From the NCBI GenBank assembly GCA_024642775.1, contig JAHEAL010000008.1:1-59509 (forward strand): a stretch of DNA of 59,509 bases. Direction: 5' to 3'. The number at the start of each line of letters is the position of its first letter. Position 1 is the stretch's first letter. Of the stretch, positions 17,993-26,353 are shown in pieces. The position numbers and the translations under genes were made by a program. Below the pieces are notes generated by a model that saw only the letters and a list, made by a program, of their open reading frames with translations, was not told the origin of the DNA and did no database searches. The DNA comes from Nitrosomonadales bacterium. GTDB lineage: Bacteria > Pseudomonadota > Gammaproteobacteria > Burkholderiales > Methylophilaceae.

Positions 17993-19200
17993 TTATGCTC
18001 AAAAAAATACTTTATAAAAGACTCTCTCAAATCAAAAATTGTACTTTGACTATTCGAGATGGGAGTAAAACTCTTCACTTTGGCGATAAAAATAATGCAT
18101 TAAAAGCTGAAATTATTGTAAACGACGAGAGATTTTATAGTTTTATAATTTTTGGTGGATCAATAGGTGCCAGTGAAGCTTTTATGAACAGGTTTTGGGA
18201 CACTCCAGACTTGACGAATGTTATTAAAGCTTTTTCCCGTAATTACGATCTTACCAACAAGCTAGAGTCAAAGTTTAACCTATTACTAAAACCATTCTTT
18301 CAGTTCATTCACTTCCTAAATAAAAATTCAAAGAAAAACAGTAAAAGAAATATTTCTGCTCACTATGATTTGAGTAATGACTTTTTTTCAATGTTTCTCG
18401 ATAAAAGCATGATGTATTCATCAGCAATATTTGCTAATAAAAATCAAGATCTTTACGGAGCATCGTTAAATAAACTGGATATTATCTGCAAGAAACTAAA
18501 CCTTAAAAAAAGTGACCATGTAGTTGAAATAGGAACTGGATGGGGAGGTTTTGCAATATTTGCGGCAGAAAACTTTGGGTGTAAAGTAACTACAACGACA
18601 ATATCTAAAGAACAATATAATTTTACAAAAAAATTAATTAAAGAAAAAAAGTTGGGAAAAAAAGTTACCCTGCTATTTACTGATTATAGAGATTTAAAGG
18701 GTAAATATGACAAACTAGTCTCAATAGAAATGATTGAGGCCGTCGGTCATCAGTATTACAGTGAGTACTTTAAACAAATAAACAATCTTTTGAAAGAAAA
18801 TGGTGCCGCACTAATTCAAGCAATCACCATTAGAGACCAAAACTATTTGGGAGCGTTAAAATCGGTTGATTTTATTCAAAGATATATCTTTCCAGGTTCT
18901 TGTATACCGTCAATTGAAGTTATTCAAAAAACCATTTCCTCACAAACCAATATGATCATTTCTGATCTGGAGAATATAAACCACCACTACGCTAAAACAT
19001 TGTTTATGTGGAATAAAAACTTCAACAAGAATATTACTAAAATAAAAAAACTTGGGTTTGATGACAGATTTTCTCGAATGTGGAACTTTTATTTTTCCTA
19101 TTGCGAAGGTGGTTTTGATGAGCGTGTTATCAATGATTACCACATACTAATGACTAAGCCATTGAATAAAGACCCTCAGAATGAAAAAGATATACTTTAA
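17989..19200 (+). CDS. Cfa-like S-adenosylmethionine-dependent fatty acid methyltransferase
   Basis: The enzyme transfers a methylene or methyl group from SAM to a double bond of a phospholipid acyl chain. The 403-residue product has the small N-terminal lipid domain and the SAM-binding motif VVEIGTGWGGFAIFAAENFG (about residues 178-197). It also has the Cfa family segments RYIFPGSCIPS and HHYAKTLFMW. Compared with E. coli Cfa recalled from memory, two bicarbonate ligands differ: Ser145 replaces the Cys of YSCAYW and Gln277 replaces the His of LLHTIG, while Glu250 is kept. This is the pattern of the Cfa-like subgroup next to DUF1365, and true cyclopropane formation is doubtful. A second ATG at 17995 is also possible. 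Confidence 0.85.
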   Translation: MIMLKKILYKRLSQIKNCTLTIRDGSKTLHFGDKNNALKAEIIVNDERFYSFIIFGGSIGASEAFMNRFWDTPDLTNVIKAFSRNYDLTNKLESKFNLLLKPFFQFIHFLNKNSKKNSKRNISAHYDLSNDFFSMFLDKSMMYSSAIFANKNQDLYGASLNKLDIICKKLNLKKSDHVVEIGTGWGGFAIFAAENFGCKVTTTTISKEQYNFTKKLIKEKKLGKKVTLLFTDYRDLKGKYDKLVSIEMIEAVGHQYYSEYFKQINNLLKENGAALIQAITIRDQNYLGALKSVDFIQRYIFPGSCIPSIEVIQKTISSQTNMIISDLENINHHYAKTLFMWNKNFNKNITKIKKLGFDDRFSRMWNFYFSYCEGGFDERVINDYHILMTKPLNKDPQNEKDIL

Positions 19201-19897
19201 TAGTGACGAGGAATTCCAGAATTTTATAAAAAATGGAAAAGATCTTGGGGAAAAAAAAACGTTTCTGGTTCATGACAAAGTAATAAAAATTTTTAATATC
19301 AGAGGACTGCTATCTTCAGGATTTATCCATTCGTACTCAAATAGGATTATTAGTAATAGCGCAAAACTCAATCAAAATGGAATTCATTCATTAAATATAA
19401 CTCATCAATTAGAATTTATTCACAATAAGAGATTATCAGGCGTAATTTATAATCACATTCCAGGAATACCGATTAGGGATATGTCTATAAAAGAGTTTAC
19501 GAAATCTTTTTTGAAAGAACTCGCTTTGTTTTTATCATCAATACATTCTAAAGGCATCTACTTCCGGGCAATGCATATGGGGAATATAATTTATCACAAC
19601 GGTAACTTTTGTCTTATTGATGTAGCAAAAGTACATTTTTATCCATGGTCATTAATGAGCTTTACAAGAGCTAGAGCGTATCGAAGATTCATTAAATATC
19701 CAAAAGATTTAAAAAAACTAGGAAAAAATAATCTTGAATTACTCATTAAAATGTACATGGAAGAGAGTAAATTCAACCTTCTCAATAAACTAATTTTTAA
19801 ATGTACCCTGAAAATACTAATGAACCATAATTATAAATTGATCAAAAGATACACACTTTTTTTTGCAATTTTATTTTTAATAATATGGCTAATATAG
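19181..19897 (+). CDS. Kinase-fold protein related to LPS kinase / toluene-tolerance family
   Basis: A 238-residue protein resembling small bacterial lipopolysaccharide-kinase-like proteins. Visible elements are a candidate ATP-binding Lys36 in KVIKIF, the catalytic loop IYFRAMHMGNII and the metal-binding segment FCLIDVAKVHF with Asp147. In the loop Asn135 is present, but the position of the usual catalytic Asp is Ala130. Relatives I recall have Ser there. The C-terminus ends in a hydrophobic anchor (FFAILFLIIWLI). It overlaps the Cfa-like gene by 20 bp and the next gene by 13 bp. Substrate and even catalytic competence are uncertain; an envelope role is inferred from context. Confidence 0.6.
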   Translation: MKKIYFNSDEEFQNFIKNGKDLGEKKTFLVHDKVIKIFNIRGLLSSGFIHSYSNRIISNSAKLNQNGIHSLNITHQLEFIHNKRLSGVIYNHIPGIPIRDMSIKEFTKSFLKELALFLSSIHSKGIYFRAMHMGNIIYHNGNFCLIDVAKVHFYPWSLMSFTRARAYRRFIKYPKDLKKLGKNNLELLIKMYMEESKFNLLNKLIFKCTLKILMNHNYKLIKRYTLFFAILFLIIWLI

Positions 19898-21015
19898 ATT
19901 TCGGGATAATTGGAGGAGGAATTTCAGGAACTGCTTTGGCATTAAATCTTAATGACAGGGGCTACTCGTCAATTGTCTATGACAATACAATCCAAAACTC
20001 TAAATCAAAGTTACTACCTTATGCATCATTAAATCCCAGATACTCGATTGACCCCACTATACAAAACTTAGGTACCTTCAGAAGTTTTGAATTCTTAGAA
20101 ATTTTCTACAAAAGAAATATAGACAAGAGTAATTTTAATTTTAAGGGAGTTTATCACTTTGATGACAATGATCCGGAATCAAGGGTAGCTAATACAATCC
20201 AGAATAACCCATACCTTTTAAATGAAATTAAATTTATTGGCAGATCAGAAAATAAATGGAAAAAAGATTCGATATTTTTAAAATCAGCAGGATGGTTAAA
20301 TGTTGTTGAATTTTTTACTCAAAATTTAAAAAAAATTATTATTTCAAATGAGCATGTTGATGAAATAAATCCCAACTCTGATTTTGTAAGTGTTTATTCC
20401 AATAAAAAAAAAATTGGGGAGCATCGATATGTTGTCTTATGCAACCCACAGTCAATCAACAAGCTTATAGATAAACCGATCTTTAATGAAAATTACATAG
20501 GCTCTGTATTAACAGGAAAACATCACAGTAATGAAGAAGTTAATTTATCAAAAGATGGCTACATACTTTTTGATAAAGACCAATTTTGCTCAGGATCGAC
20601 TTACTATAAACATAAAGATTTACTAAATGGTAATGAGAAGAATATTTTATATAAAAAAATATCAAAATGGATTCCTCAGGAAATTACTCTGGAAAAAGAA
20701 TATCAGGGAGTGTGGCAGGGTGAGCGATTTACTACAAAACAAAGGAAACCCTATGTCGGAAATTTATTGAATTACGTCACAACAAAAGACAAAAGTATTG
20801 ATTTTGATTGGTACAGAAATATATTTATTAATACATTTTATGGATCAAAAGGATTTTCTATGGCCCCTTATTTATCCAACTTACTTATAAAATTGATTTT
20901 TTCAAAGCTGGATGAAAATGAAATAAGACTAATAAACTCTCTAAGCCCTTACCAAAATGAACTTAAAATTTTGAAAAAAAGTAATAAAATTATTGAAAAT
21001 TTTTATTATGAATAA
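19885..21015 (+). CDS. FAD-dependent oxidoreductase, DAO family (MnmC C-domain-like)
   Basis: A 376-residue D-amino-acid-oxidase-type flavoprotein. FAD binding is visible at the N-terminus (DFGIIGGGISGTALALNLN). The C-terminal segment INTFYGSKGFSMAPYLSNLL and WQGERFTTKQRKPYVGNL resemble the oxidoreductase half of MnmC, which finishes the wobble-uridine modification of tRNA. The methyltransferase half of MnmC is absent, and the protein is a little longer than the isolated domain. It lies between a kinase-like gene and a glycosyltransferase gene, overlapping both, so a tRNA role is not supported by context. I rate the specific function as open. Confidence 0.6.
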   Translation: MANIDFGIIGGGISGTALALNLNDRGYSSIVYDNTIQNSKSKLLPYASLNPRYSIDPTIQNLGTFRSFEFLEIFYKRNIDKSNFNFKGVYHFDDNDPESRVANTIQNNPYLLNEIKFIGRSENKWKKDSIFLKSAGWLNVVEFFTQNLKKIIISNEHVDEINPNSDFVSVYSNKKKIGEHRYVVLCNPQSINKLIDKPIFNENYIGSVLTGKHHSNEEVNLSKDGYILFDKDQFCSGSTYYKHKDLLNGNEKNILYKKISKWIPQEITLEKEYQGVWQGERFTTKQRKPYVGNLLNYVTTKDKSIDFDWYRNIFINTFYGSKGFSMAPYLSNLLIKLIFSKLDENEIRLINSLSPYQNELKILKKSNKIIENFYYE

Positions 21016-22870
21016 AATAAAGAAAAAACTAGAAGATCTCGAACTGCAAGGAAAATTTCTTGAGGCAGCAGAATTGCTCAAGACAGAGCTAAAGAAGAAT
21101 CCAAAAGATTTAGTTATTCAAACGGAAATTGGAAACATGCTTGCGCAGGCCGGTGACTATGAAGAAGCGCTTGGTTTTTTCAGACGCGTCCATTATGTTT
21201 TTAAGGATAATCAAGATTTAAAGAACACCATAACTTTTTGTTTAAATGAGCTCGGTAATAGATACCACCAGAATCGACAATTCGAACAAGCGACCCTTTA
21301 CTTTGAAGAGTTAATCAGTATCGATAATTCAAATTGGCATTATGTTTATAACTACGCCAATACACTTCAAGATGCTAATAAGATTAACAAAGCAATCTCA
21401 AACTATCTTGCAGCTTCTAGAATGGGTGGTGGCAATGATCCAGCTTTATTCAATAATCTTGGAAACGCTTATCAGAAAATTAATTTATTAGAGGAATCAC
21501 AAGCTGCATTTAAAAAATCCAATAGTTTACAGTTTAACAATAATACTTTTTTGCAATTAGTACATTTAAATCAGCGGCTCAGTTTTTGGGACGACTATGA
21601 AGAGCACCTAAAAAAATTAAGAACCATACTAAAAAGAGGTGATTTTAATTTCTCACCATTTCCGATTTTAAGCTTACCGACTATCAGCAATCAAGATTAT
21701 TTAAATATAGCAGATTACTGGAACGCAATGCATCCTAAAACATTAATTGATGCAAAAGACCTAGAATATAAAAATGAAAAAATTCACGTGGGTTACATGT
21801 CCTCAGACTTCAGAAATCATCCACTGTACCATTTGATATTTGAGTGTCTAAAGCATCATAATCGGGATAAATTTAAAATCATACTTCTTTACAATGGACT
21901 TCCTGAAGAGACTCCAGAACATAATAACTTTAAAGAGATAGCTGACCACTTTATCAACACCTACCAAATGTCAGACATTGAATTAGTTCGTTCTATCCAT
22001 AGCCATAAACTGGATATTTTAGTCGACCTCTCTGGCTTTACAAAAAATAGTAGATCGCAAATTTTAAAATATAGGCCGACAAAGATTCAAGTTAATTGGT
22101 TAGGTTATCCTGGTACCCTGGGCTTTTATGAAAAGAAGCCAATGTGCGACTATATATTTGCAGACAAGTTGATAATTCCTGAAGAAAATAAACAATACTT
22201 TGCAGAAGAGGTAATATATTTAGAACCCACCTACCAACCAAACAATCATAAAAGAGCCAAAACACAAACAAATAAAGAAAATTATCTTATTCCCGAGAAT
22301 AAATTTGTTTGGGGGTGTTTTAATCAAAATTTAAAAATAACTAAAACAATGTTTGATGTTTGGTTAAGAATTCTAAAAGCATGCCCCGATTCAATTTTAT
22401 GGCTTTTGCAATCAAATGATTTAGCTAAAAATAACATAAAAGAGTACGCATTAAAGCAAAATATCGATTCGGATAGAATTTTATTTGCTGACTACAGACC
22501 CAATGACGAGCACAATGAAAGAATATCGTTCGTTGATGTATTCCTAGACTGCTATCCTTACAATGCCCACACAAGCGCTGCTGATGCAATCTTCCAAAAT
22601 ATTCCCATTATTACTTTAATTGGGGAATCATTTCAATCCAGAGTGGCGGCAAGTATATTAAAGGCAGTTGAAGTAGATGAGGAACTTGTTGCTAATAATT
22701 ATGATGAATATCTTCAAAAATCTATTAATATTTATGAAAATCGCGAGGTAATAAAAAATTTAAAAAATAAAATAGAAAAGAATAAGAGCAAGCTATTTGA
22801 TACTAAGAAATATACAAGATATATTGAAAATATTTATGGCCAGTTAATCAAAAACAGACACTGTAATTGA
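21008..22870 (+). CDS. TPR protein with O-GlcNAc-transferase-like (GT41) domain
   Basis: The 620-residue product combines about five N-terminal tetratricopeptide repeats (roughly residues 10-200) with a C-terminal GT41 domain. Catalytic-domain hallmarks are HVGYMSSDFRNHPLYHLI, where His271 corresponds to the OGT active-site His. VNWLGYPGTLGFYEKKPMCDYI, FNQNLKITKTMFDVWLRIL and YNAHTSAADAIFQNIPIIT (His521, Thr522, Ser523 at the UDP-sugar site) follow. I chose the ATG at 21008 over a TTG at 20993. It overlaps the upstream FAD gene by 8 bp and converges with the EamA gene, overlapping by 27 bp. It probably glycosylates a protein acceptor; the acceptor and sugar are unknown. Confidence 0.85.
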   Translation: MNKIKKKLEDLELQGKFLEAAELLKTELKKNPKDLVIQTEIGNMLAQAGDYEEALGFFRRVHYVFKDNQDLKNTITFCLNELGNRYHQNRQFEQATLYFEELISIDNSNWHYVYNYANTLQDANKINKAISNYLAASRMGGGNDPALFNNLGNAYQKINLLEESQAAFKKSNSLQFNNNTFLQLVHLNQRLSFWDDYEEHLKKLRTILKRGDFNFSPFPILSLPTISNQDYLNIADYWNAMHPKTLIDAKDLEYKNEKIHVGYMSSDFRNHPLYHLIFECLKHHNRDKFKIILLYNGLPEETPEHNNFKEIADHFINTYQMSDIELVRSIHSHKLDILVDLSGFTKNSRSQILKYRPTKIQVNWLGYPGTLGFYEKKPMCDYIFADKLIIPEENKQYFAEEVIYLEPTYQPNNHKRAKTQTNKENYLIPENKFVWGCFNQNLKITKTMFDVWLRILKACPDSILWLLQSNDLAKNNIKEYALKQNIDSDRILFADYRPNDEHNERISFVDVFLDCYPYNAHTSAADAIFQNIPIITLIGESFQSRVAASILKAVEVDEELVANNYDEYLQKSINIYENREVIKNLKNKIEKNKSKLFDTKKYTRYIENIYGQLIKNRHCN

Positions 22871-23707
22871 AGTAAGTATCAAAAATCCGCCAATAAAATC
22901 TTTCAAACTTAATAATTCATCGGCCAAGTAAAATGAGGATAAACTGGCTACAATAATCTCAAAAAGAAATATCGGGCTGGTTTGAACTGGATTTACTCTT
23001 GGCAAACCATACTGAACGATTAATGTTGAGATGAATAACAAAGCACCAATTATTAAAATTATCATTGCATTATGCGGGTTAAAAATATTTTCAAGAAATT
23101 GAAAATGTCCATAAAAAATCTCAATTACTAACCCACCAAAAAAAACCCCTGACCAGATCGATAATGATTTTAATTGAAAATTTATTTTCTTGAATTTTTT
23201 AGCTAAGACATTGGTTGCTGCAAAACCCATTCCAGCAACAATGGCAAATACATCACTTAACTGAATATTTAATGACAATTTAAAGTCGGCTAATATAATC
23301 ATACCTCCAAGAACTGATAATAGAGCTACTAAGCAATGCTTTGCTGTTAATTGTTCATCATCAATCAAGAAATAGCTGAGAAAAATTGTCCATAAGGGAG
23401 ACATAAAAAATAAAAGCATTGACCTCACCACTTCACCATATACAACTGCCAATACATAACAAATATTGGTCAAACATCCTATCGATGCATAAATAAACAA
23501 GGATTTTTTATTTGCAAGGAGCTCTTTAAAATGTTTAGGTATGATTGAAAATAGTGAAAATATTAATGCCACAAAAAAAGATACTAGGCTAGCAGATATT
23601 GGCTCTATACCGCCCCCACTCAGCAAGCGATATGGATACCAAACCAAACCCCAAAAAACTGTTCCGTAGAGCAAGCAAGAGATTCCTACCAAGTTAATTC
23701 GAGTCAT
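22844..23707 (-). CDS. EamA/DMT-family transporter
   Basis: A 287-residue inner-membrane protein with about ten hydrophobic segments arranged as two EamA repeats (around residues 5-135 and 145-285). The N-terminal FWGLVWYPYRLLSGGGI and the C-terminal LPRVNPVQTSPIFLFEIIVA with SFYLADELLSLKDFIGG are typical of drug/metabolite transporters (the latter is the E-x-L-x(3)-x-G signature). The substrate cannot be told. The start lies inside the 3' end of miaA (14-bp overlap). Its 3' end overlaps that of the convergent TPR/GT41 gene. Confidence 0.85.
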   Translation of the reverse strand: MTRINLVGISCLLYGTVFWGLVWYPYRLLSGGGIEPISASLVSFFVALIFSLFSIIPKHFKELLANKKSLFIYASIGCLTNICYVLAVVYGEVVRSMLLFFMSPLWTIFLSYFLIDDEQLTAKHCLVALLSVLGGMIILADFKLSLNIQLSDVFAIVAGMGFAATNVLAKKFKKINFQLKSLSIWSGVFFGGLVIEIFYGHFQFLENIFNPHNAMIILIIGALLFISTLIVQYGLPRVNPVQTSPIFLFEIIVASLSSFYLADELLSLKDFIGGFLILTSITVSVFD

Positions 23708-24632
23708 TTTTATTTATAAAGGATTGAATTAAATGTTTAATTTTATTTGTTACGTTATGCTCAAATGGATCAAAGATATAAGTATTCTCCATTCCTCGGA
23801 TCCATGTAATTTGTCTTTTAGCTAATTGACGCGTTGCAAATAAAATCTTATTAAAAAGCTCATCTTCTGGTATCTCTTTTTTAATCATCATTCCAACCTG
23901 TCTATATCCTACTGACCGCATTGAATTTGACTGCAAGGTTAATGATGGATATTTTTTAAACAGCGCCCTAACCTCCTCTACAATGCCATCATTGAGCATT
24001 TCTTTAGTTCGTCGGGCAATTGCTTCATGAAGTTTGCCACGATCCTCAGGGACAATTGCAATTTTTAAATAATCACCGGAAGTCTTGGGTTTGTTGGATT
24101 CTTTTGAATAAAAGGATGTTAAAGGCTTCCCGGTCATTAAAAAAACCTCTAATGACCGCTTAAGTCGCTGCCGATCAAACTCATTAATTGTGGTTTCAGG
24201 ATCAACAGATTTTACTTTTTGATACAACCATTCGATTCCATGTTGCTGATACAGACCTTCAACCTCCGCTCTAACTCCCAAGTCGCTTCCAGGTAATTTA
24301 TTAAGTGGGTTAAAGATTGAATTGAAATACATCATCGTACCACCTACCAACAAAGGGTTTCTATTGCTATGCTCGATTCTTTCGATGATTGCATTGTAAT
24401 ACTCAATAAACAGACTTACAGAGAAGTTATCGACAGGTGAAATTAGGTTAATCATTTCATGAGGATACTTTTTCAGTAATTCATCACTTGGTTTGGCTGA
24501 GCCGATATTGCAGTCATTGTATATTTGAGCAGAATCTACACTAATCAAATGAACACTCAATTCATCATACAACTCCATAGCAATTTTGGTTTTCCCTGAT
24601 GCAGTAGGTCCAAAAAGGCAAATCTTTTTCAT
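23694..24632 (-). CDS. miaA: tRNA dimethylallyltransferase MiaA
   Basis: MiaA adds a dimethylallyl group to A37 of tRNAs reading codons starting with U. The 312-residue product has the P-loop GPTASGKT at residues 9-16. It also has VDSAQIYNDCNIGSAKP, a DSxQxY catalytic region, and the family segment GGTMMYFNSI. NSMRSVGYRQVGMM and FATRQLAKRQITWIRGM follow. It is separated from amiC by 1 bp and overlaps the EamA gene. The hfq gene that often follows miaA is not here. Confidence 0.96.
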   Translation of the reverse strand: MKKICLFGPTASGKTKIAMELYDELSVHLISVDSAQIYNDCNIGSAKPSDELLKKYPHEMINLISPVDNFSVSLFIEYYNAIIERIEHSNRNPLLVGGTMMYFNSIFNPLNKLPGSDLGVRAEVEGLYQQHGIEWLYQKVKSVDPETTINEFDRQRLKRSLEVFLMTGKPLTSFYSKESNKPKTSGDYLKIAIVPEDRGKLHEAIARRTKEMLNDGIVEEVRALFKKYPSLTLQSNSMRSVGYRQVGMMIKKEIPEDELFNKILFATRQLAKRQITWIRGMENTYIFDPFEHNVTNKIKHLIQSFINKNDSN

Positions 24633-24633
24633 A

Positions 24634-25887
24634 TCAGTAATTTTCAGTGTAAAAAGCTAAATTGGCTCCTGTTTTTAGATATTTTTGGATACCTTTAACA
24701 ATGCTCTCAGCAAGCTTAAACTGAAAGCTCTCGGATTTAAGACTTTTTTCTTCTTTAGGGTTGCTGATAAAGGCAGTTTCAACCAATATTGATGGGATAT
24801 CGGGTGCTTTCAGAACTGCAAAACCAGCCTGTTCAACATATTTTTTATGTAAGGTATTTACCTCTCCTATCTCATCAAGAACATACCTTCCAAGCTTCAT
24901 ACTGTCGTTAATAGTTGCACTTTGAGATAAATCGAGTAACGTTTGAGCTAATACCGGATGTTTGTCGTCTATACTAACTCCGCCAACCAAATCAGATTCA
25001 TTCTCTTTATTAGCAATAAATTTAGCAAAGGCACTGGATGCACCCCTTTCAGATAAAGCAAAGACAGATGATCCTTTCACTGACTTCTTGGTAAATGCAT
25101 CTGCATGGATTGAGATGAATAAATCAGCTTGAAGTTTTCTTGCCTTAGCAACTCGGTTGGCCAAAGGAATAAAATAATCTCCATCGCGAATCAAAACCCC
25201 TTGAATATTTGGCTCTTTATCTAATACTTCTTTCAGTTTTTTCGCTATTTCTAAGGTGATATTTTTCTCTTTAACTCCTGAAGAGCCTCTAGCTCCTGGA
25301 TCTTCACCCCCATGACCAGCATCAATTGCAATAACAATCTTATTTATCTCTTCAATCTTAGGCTCATCAACAATTTCGATGGGCTGTTTATCGATTTTTT
25401 TTGTTTCGTCTGTAACTTGTTTACTATCCACATCATTGGATATTGGTTTTTTTTGTAACTGCTTTAGAAGATGAGCAATTTCATCCTCCTGATGGTAAAC
25501 GTCAATGACAAGCCTATGGCCATATGACTGAATGGGCTTTAAACTAAAAATTTTGATTTTTGACTCCTGATGCAAGTCGATAACAATTCTTACGGTAGTA
25601 CGATCAAACTGAGCTACTCTAATACCAGAAATAACATCATCATTCTTAAAATCTACATTAGATAAATCTTTTAAACTGTTGTTAATACTAATACTTTTTA
25701 AATCAATAACCACTCTATCTGGATTTTTAAGAATAGCTTGATCGTTTTTTATATAACTGGATGACTCAATAGTAAGGCGAGTATATTCACTTGAAGGCCA
25801 CACCCTAGTTTGAATATCATTAGCATATATATTGAATGAAAAAATTGTAAAAATAAACAATGAAAGCCATTTTTTTTCAAAACTCAT
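24634..25887 (-). CDS. amiC: N-acetylmuramoyl-L-alanine amidase (AmiC type, AMIN plus Amidase_3)
   Basis: This zinc amidase cuts the peptide from MurNAc during septum splitting in the periplasm. I chose the ATG at 25887, which overlaps the tsaE stop as ATGA, rather than the GTG at 25899. A signal peptide (WLSLFIFTIFSFNIYA) is followed by an AMIN domain (about residues 28-130). A charged linker comes next, then the Amidase_3 domain (about 190-410). Zinc-site motifs are AIDAGHGGEDPGARG, SIHADAF and SILVETAFISNPKEE. It lacks a LysM tail. The miaA-amiC-tsaE order is conserved in beta- and gammaproteobacteria. Confidence 0.95.
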   Translation of the reverse strand: MSFEKKWLSLFIFTIFSFNIYANDIQTRVWPSSEYTRLTIESSSYIKNDQAILKNPDRVVIDLKSISINNSLKDLSNVDFKNDDVISGIRVAQFDRTTVRIVIDLHQESKIKIFSLKPIQSYGHRLVIDVYHQEDEIAHLLKQLQKKPISNDVDSKQVTDETKKIDKQPIEIVDEPKIEEINKIVIAIDAGHGGEDPGARGSSGVKEKNITLEIAKKLKEVLDKEPNIQGVLIRDGDYFIPLANRVAKARKLQADLFISIHADAFTKKSVKGSSVFALSERGASSAFAKFIANKENESDLVGGVSIDDKHPVLAQTLLDLSQSATINDSMKLGRYVLDEIGEVNTLHKKYVEQAGFAVLKAPDIPSILVETAFISNPKEEKSLKSESFQFKLAESIVKGIQKYLKTGANLAFYTENY

Positions 25888-26327
25888 GGATTCAGCCACT
25901 CTTCAACCATATTTATCTGAAAATCCCGTTCATTATTTTGATCGGTTGATATTTCTACAAATATATCAGGATTCAACTTTATACCCTTAATTTTTTCAGG
26001 CCATTCAATAATAGTTATGGAGTTACTAGATAGGTATTCATCAAAACCACCACTAAACCACTCCTCCGGAGTTCCAAACCGATACAGATCAAAATGATTA
26101 ATCGTATACTCACCAACACGATGCACCTCAACCAAATTGTAGGTTGGACTTTTTACCTTTTCTTTATACCCAAGAGATTGAAGTAAAAATCTTACAAATG
26201 TTGTTTTACCGGCACCCAAGTCTCCTTTTAAAAAAATGACCATACTTTGCTTTAGATTGCGACTCATTAACTCAGCGATACGCATTGTGTCGTTCTCATT
26301 TTTAGATTTATGATGTAATGTATTCAT
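25884..26327 (-). CDS. tsaE: tRNA threonylcarbamoyladenosine biosynthesis ATPase TsaE
   Basis: TsaE is the ATPase that resets the TsaBD complex, which makes t6A37 of ANN-decoding tRNAs. The 147-residue product has the Walker A motif FLKGDLGAGKTTFVRFLLQ, the switch SPTYNLVEVHRV and NHFDLYRFGTPEEW, all family marks. It is the first gene of tsaE-amiC-miaA-eamA. The start lies only 26 bp from the divergent queG start, so the two promoters must overlap the opposing genes. Confidence 0.95.
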   Translation of the reverse strand: MNTLHHKSKNENDTMRIAELMSRNLKQSMVIFLKGDLGAGKTTFVRFLLQSLGYKEKVKSPTYNLVEVHRVGEYTINHFDLYRFGTPEEWFSGGFDEYLSSNSITIIEWPEKIKGIKLNPDIFVEISTDQNNERDFQINMVEEWLNP

Positions 26328-26353
26328 AGCTTAACAGTTTATTATTTTTTTCG

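Noticed and set aside
19885-21015. Pseudogene remnant of bifunctional MnmC
   Set aside because: The frame is intact with start, FAD motif and conserved C-terminus, and it overlaps both neighbours neatly; it is better read as a stand-alone protein.
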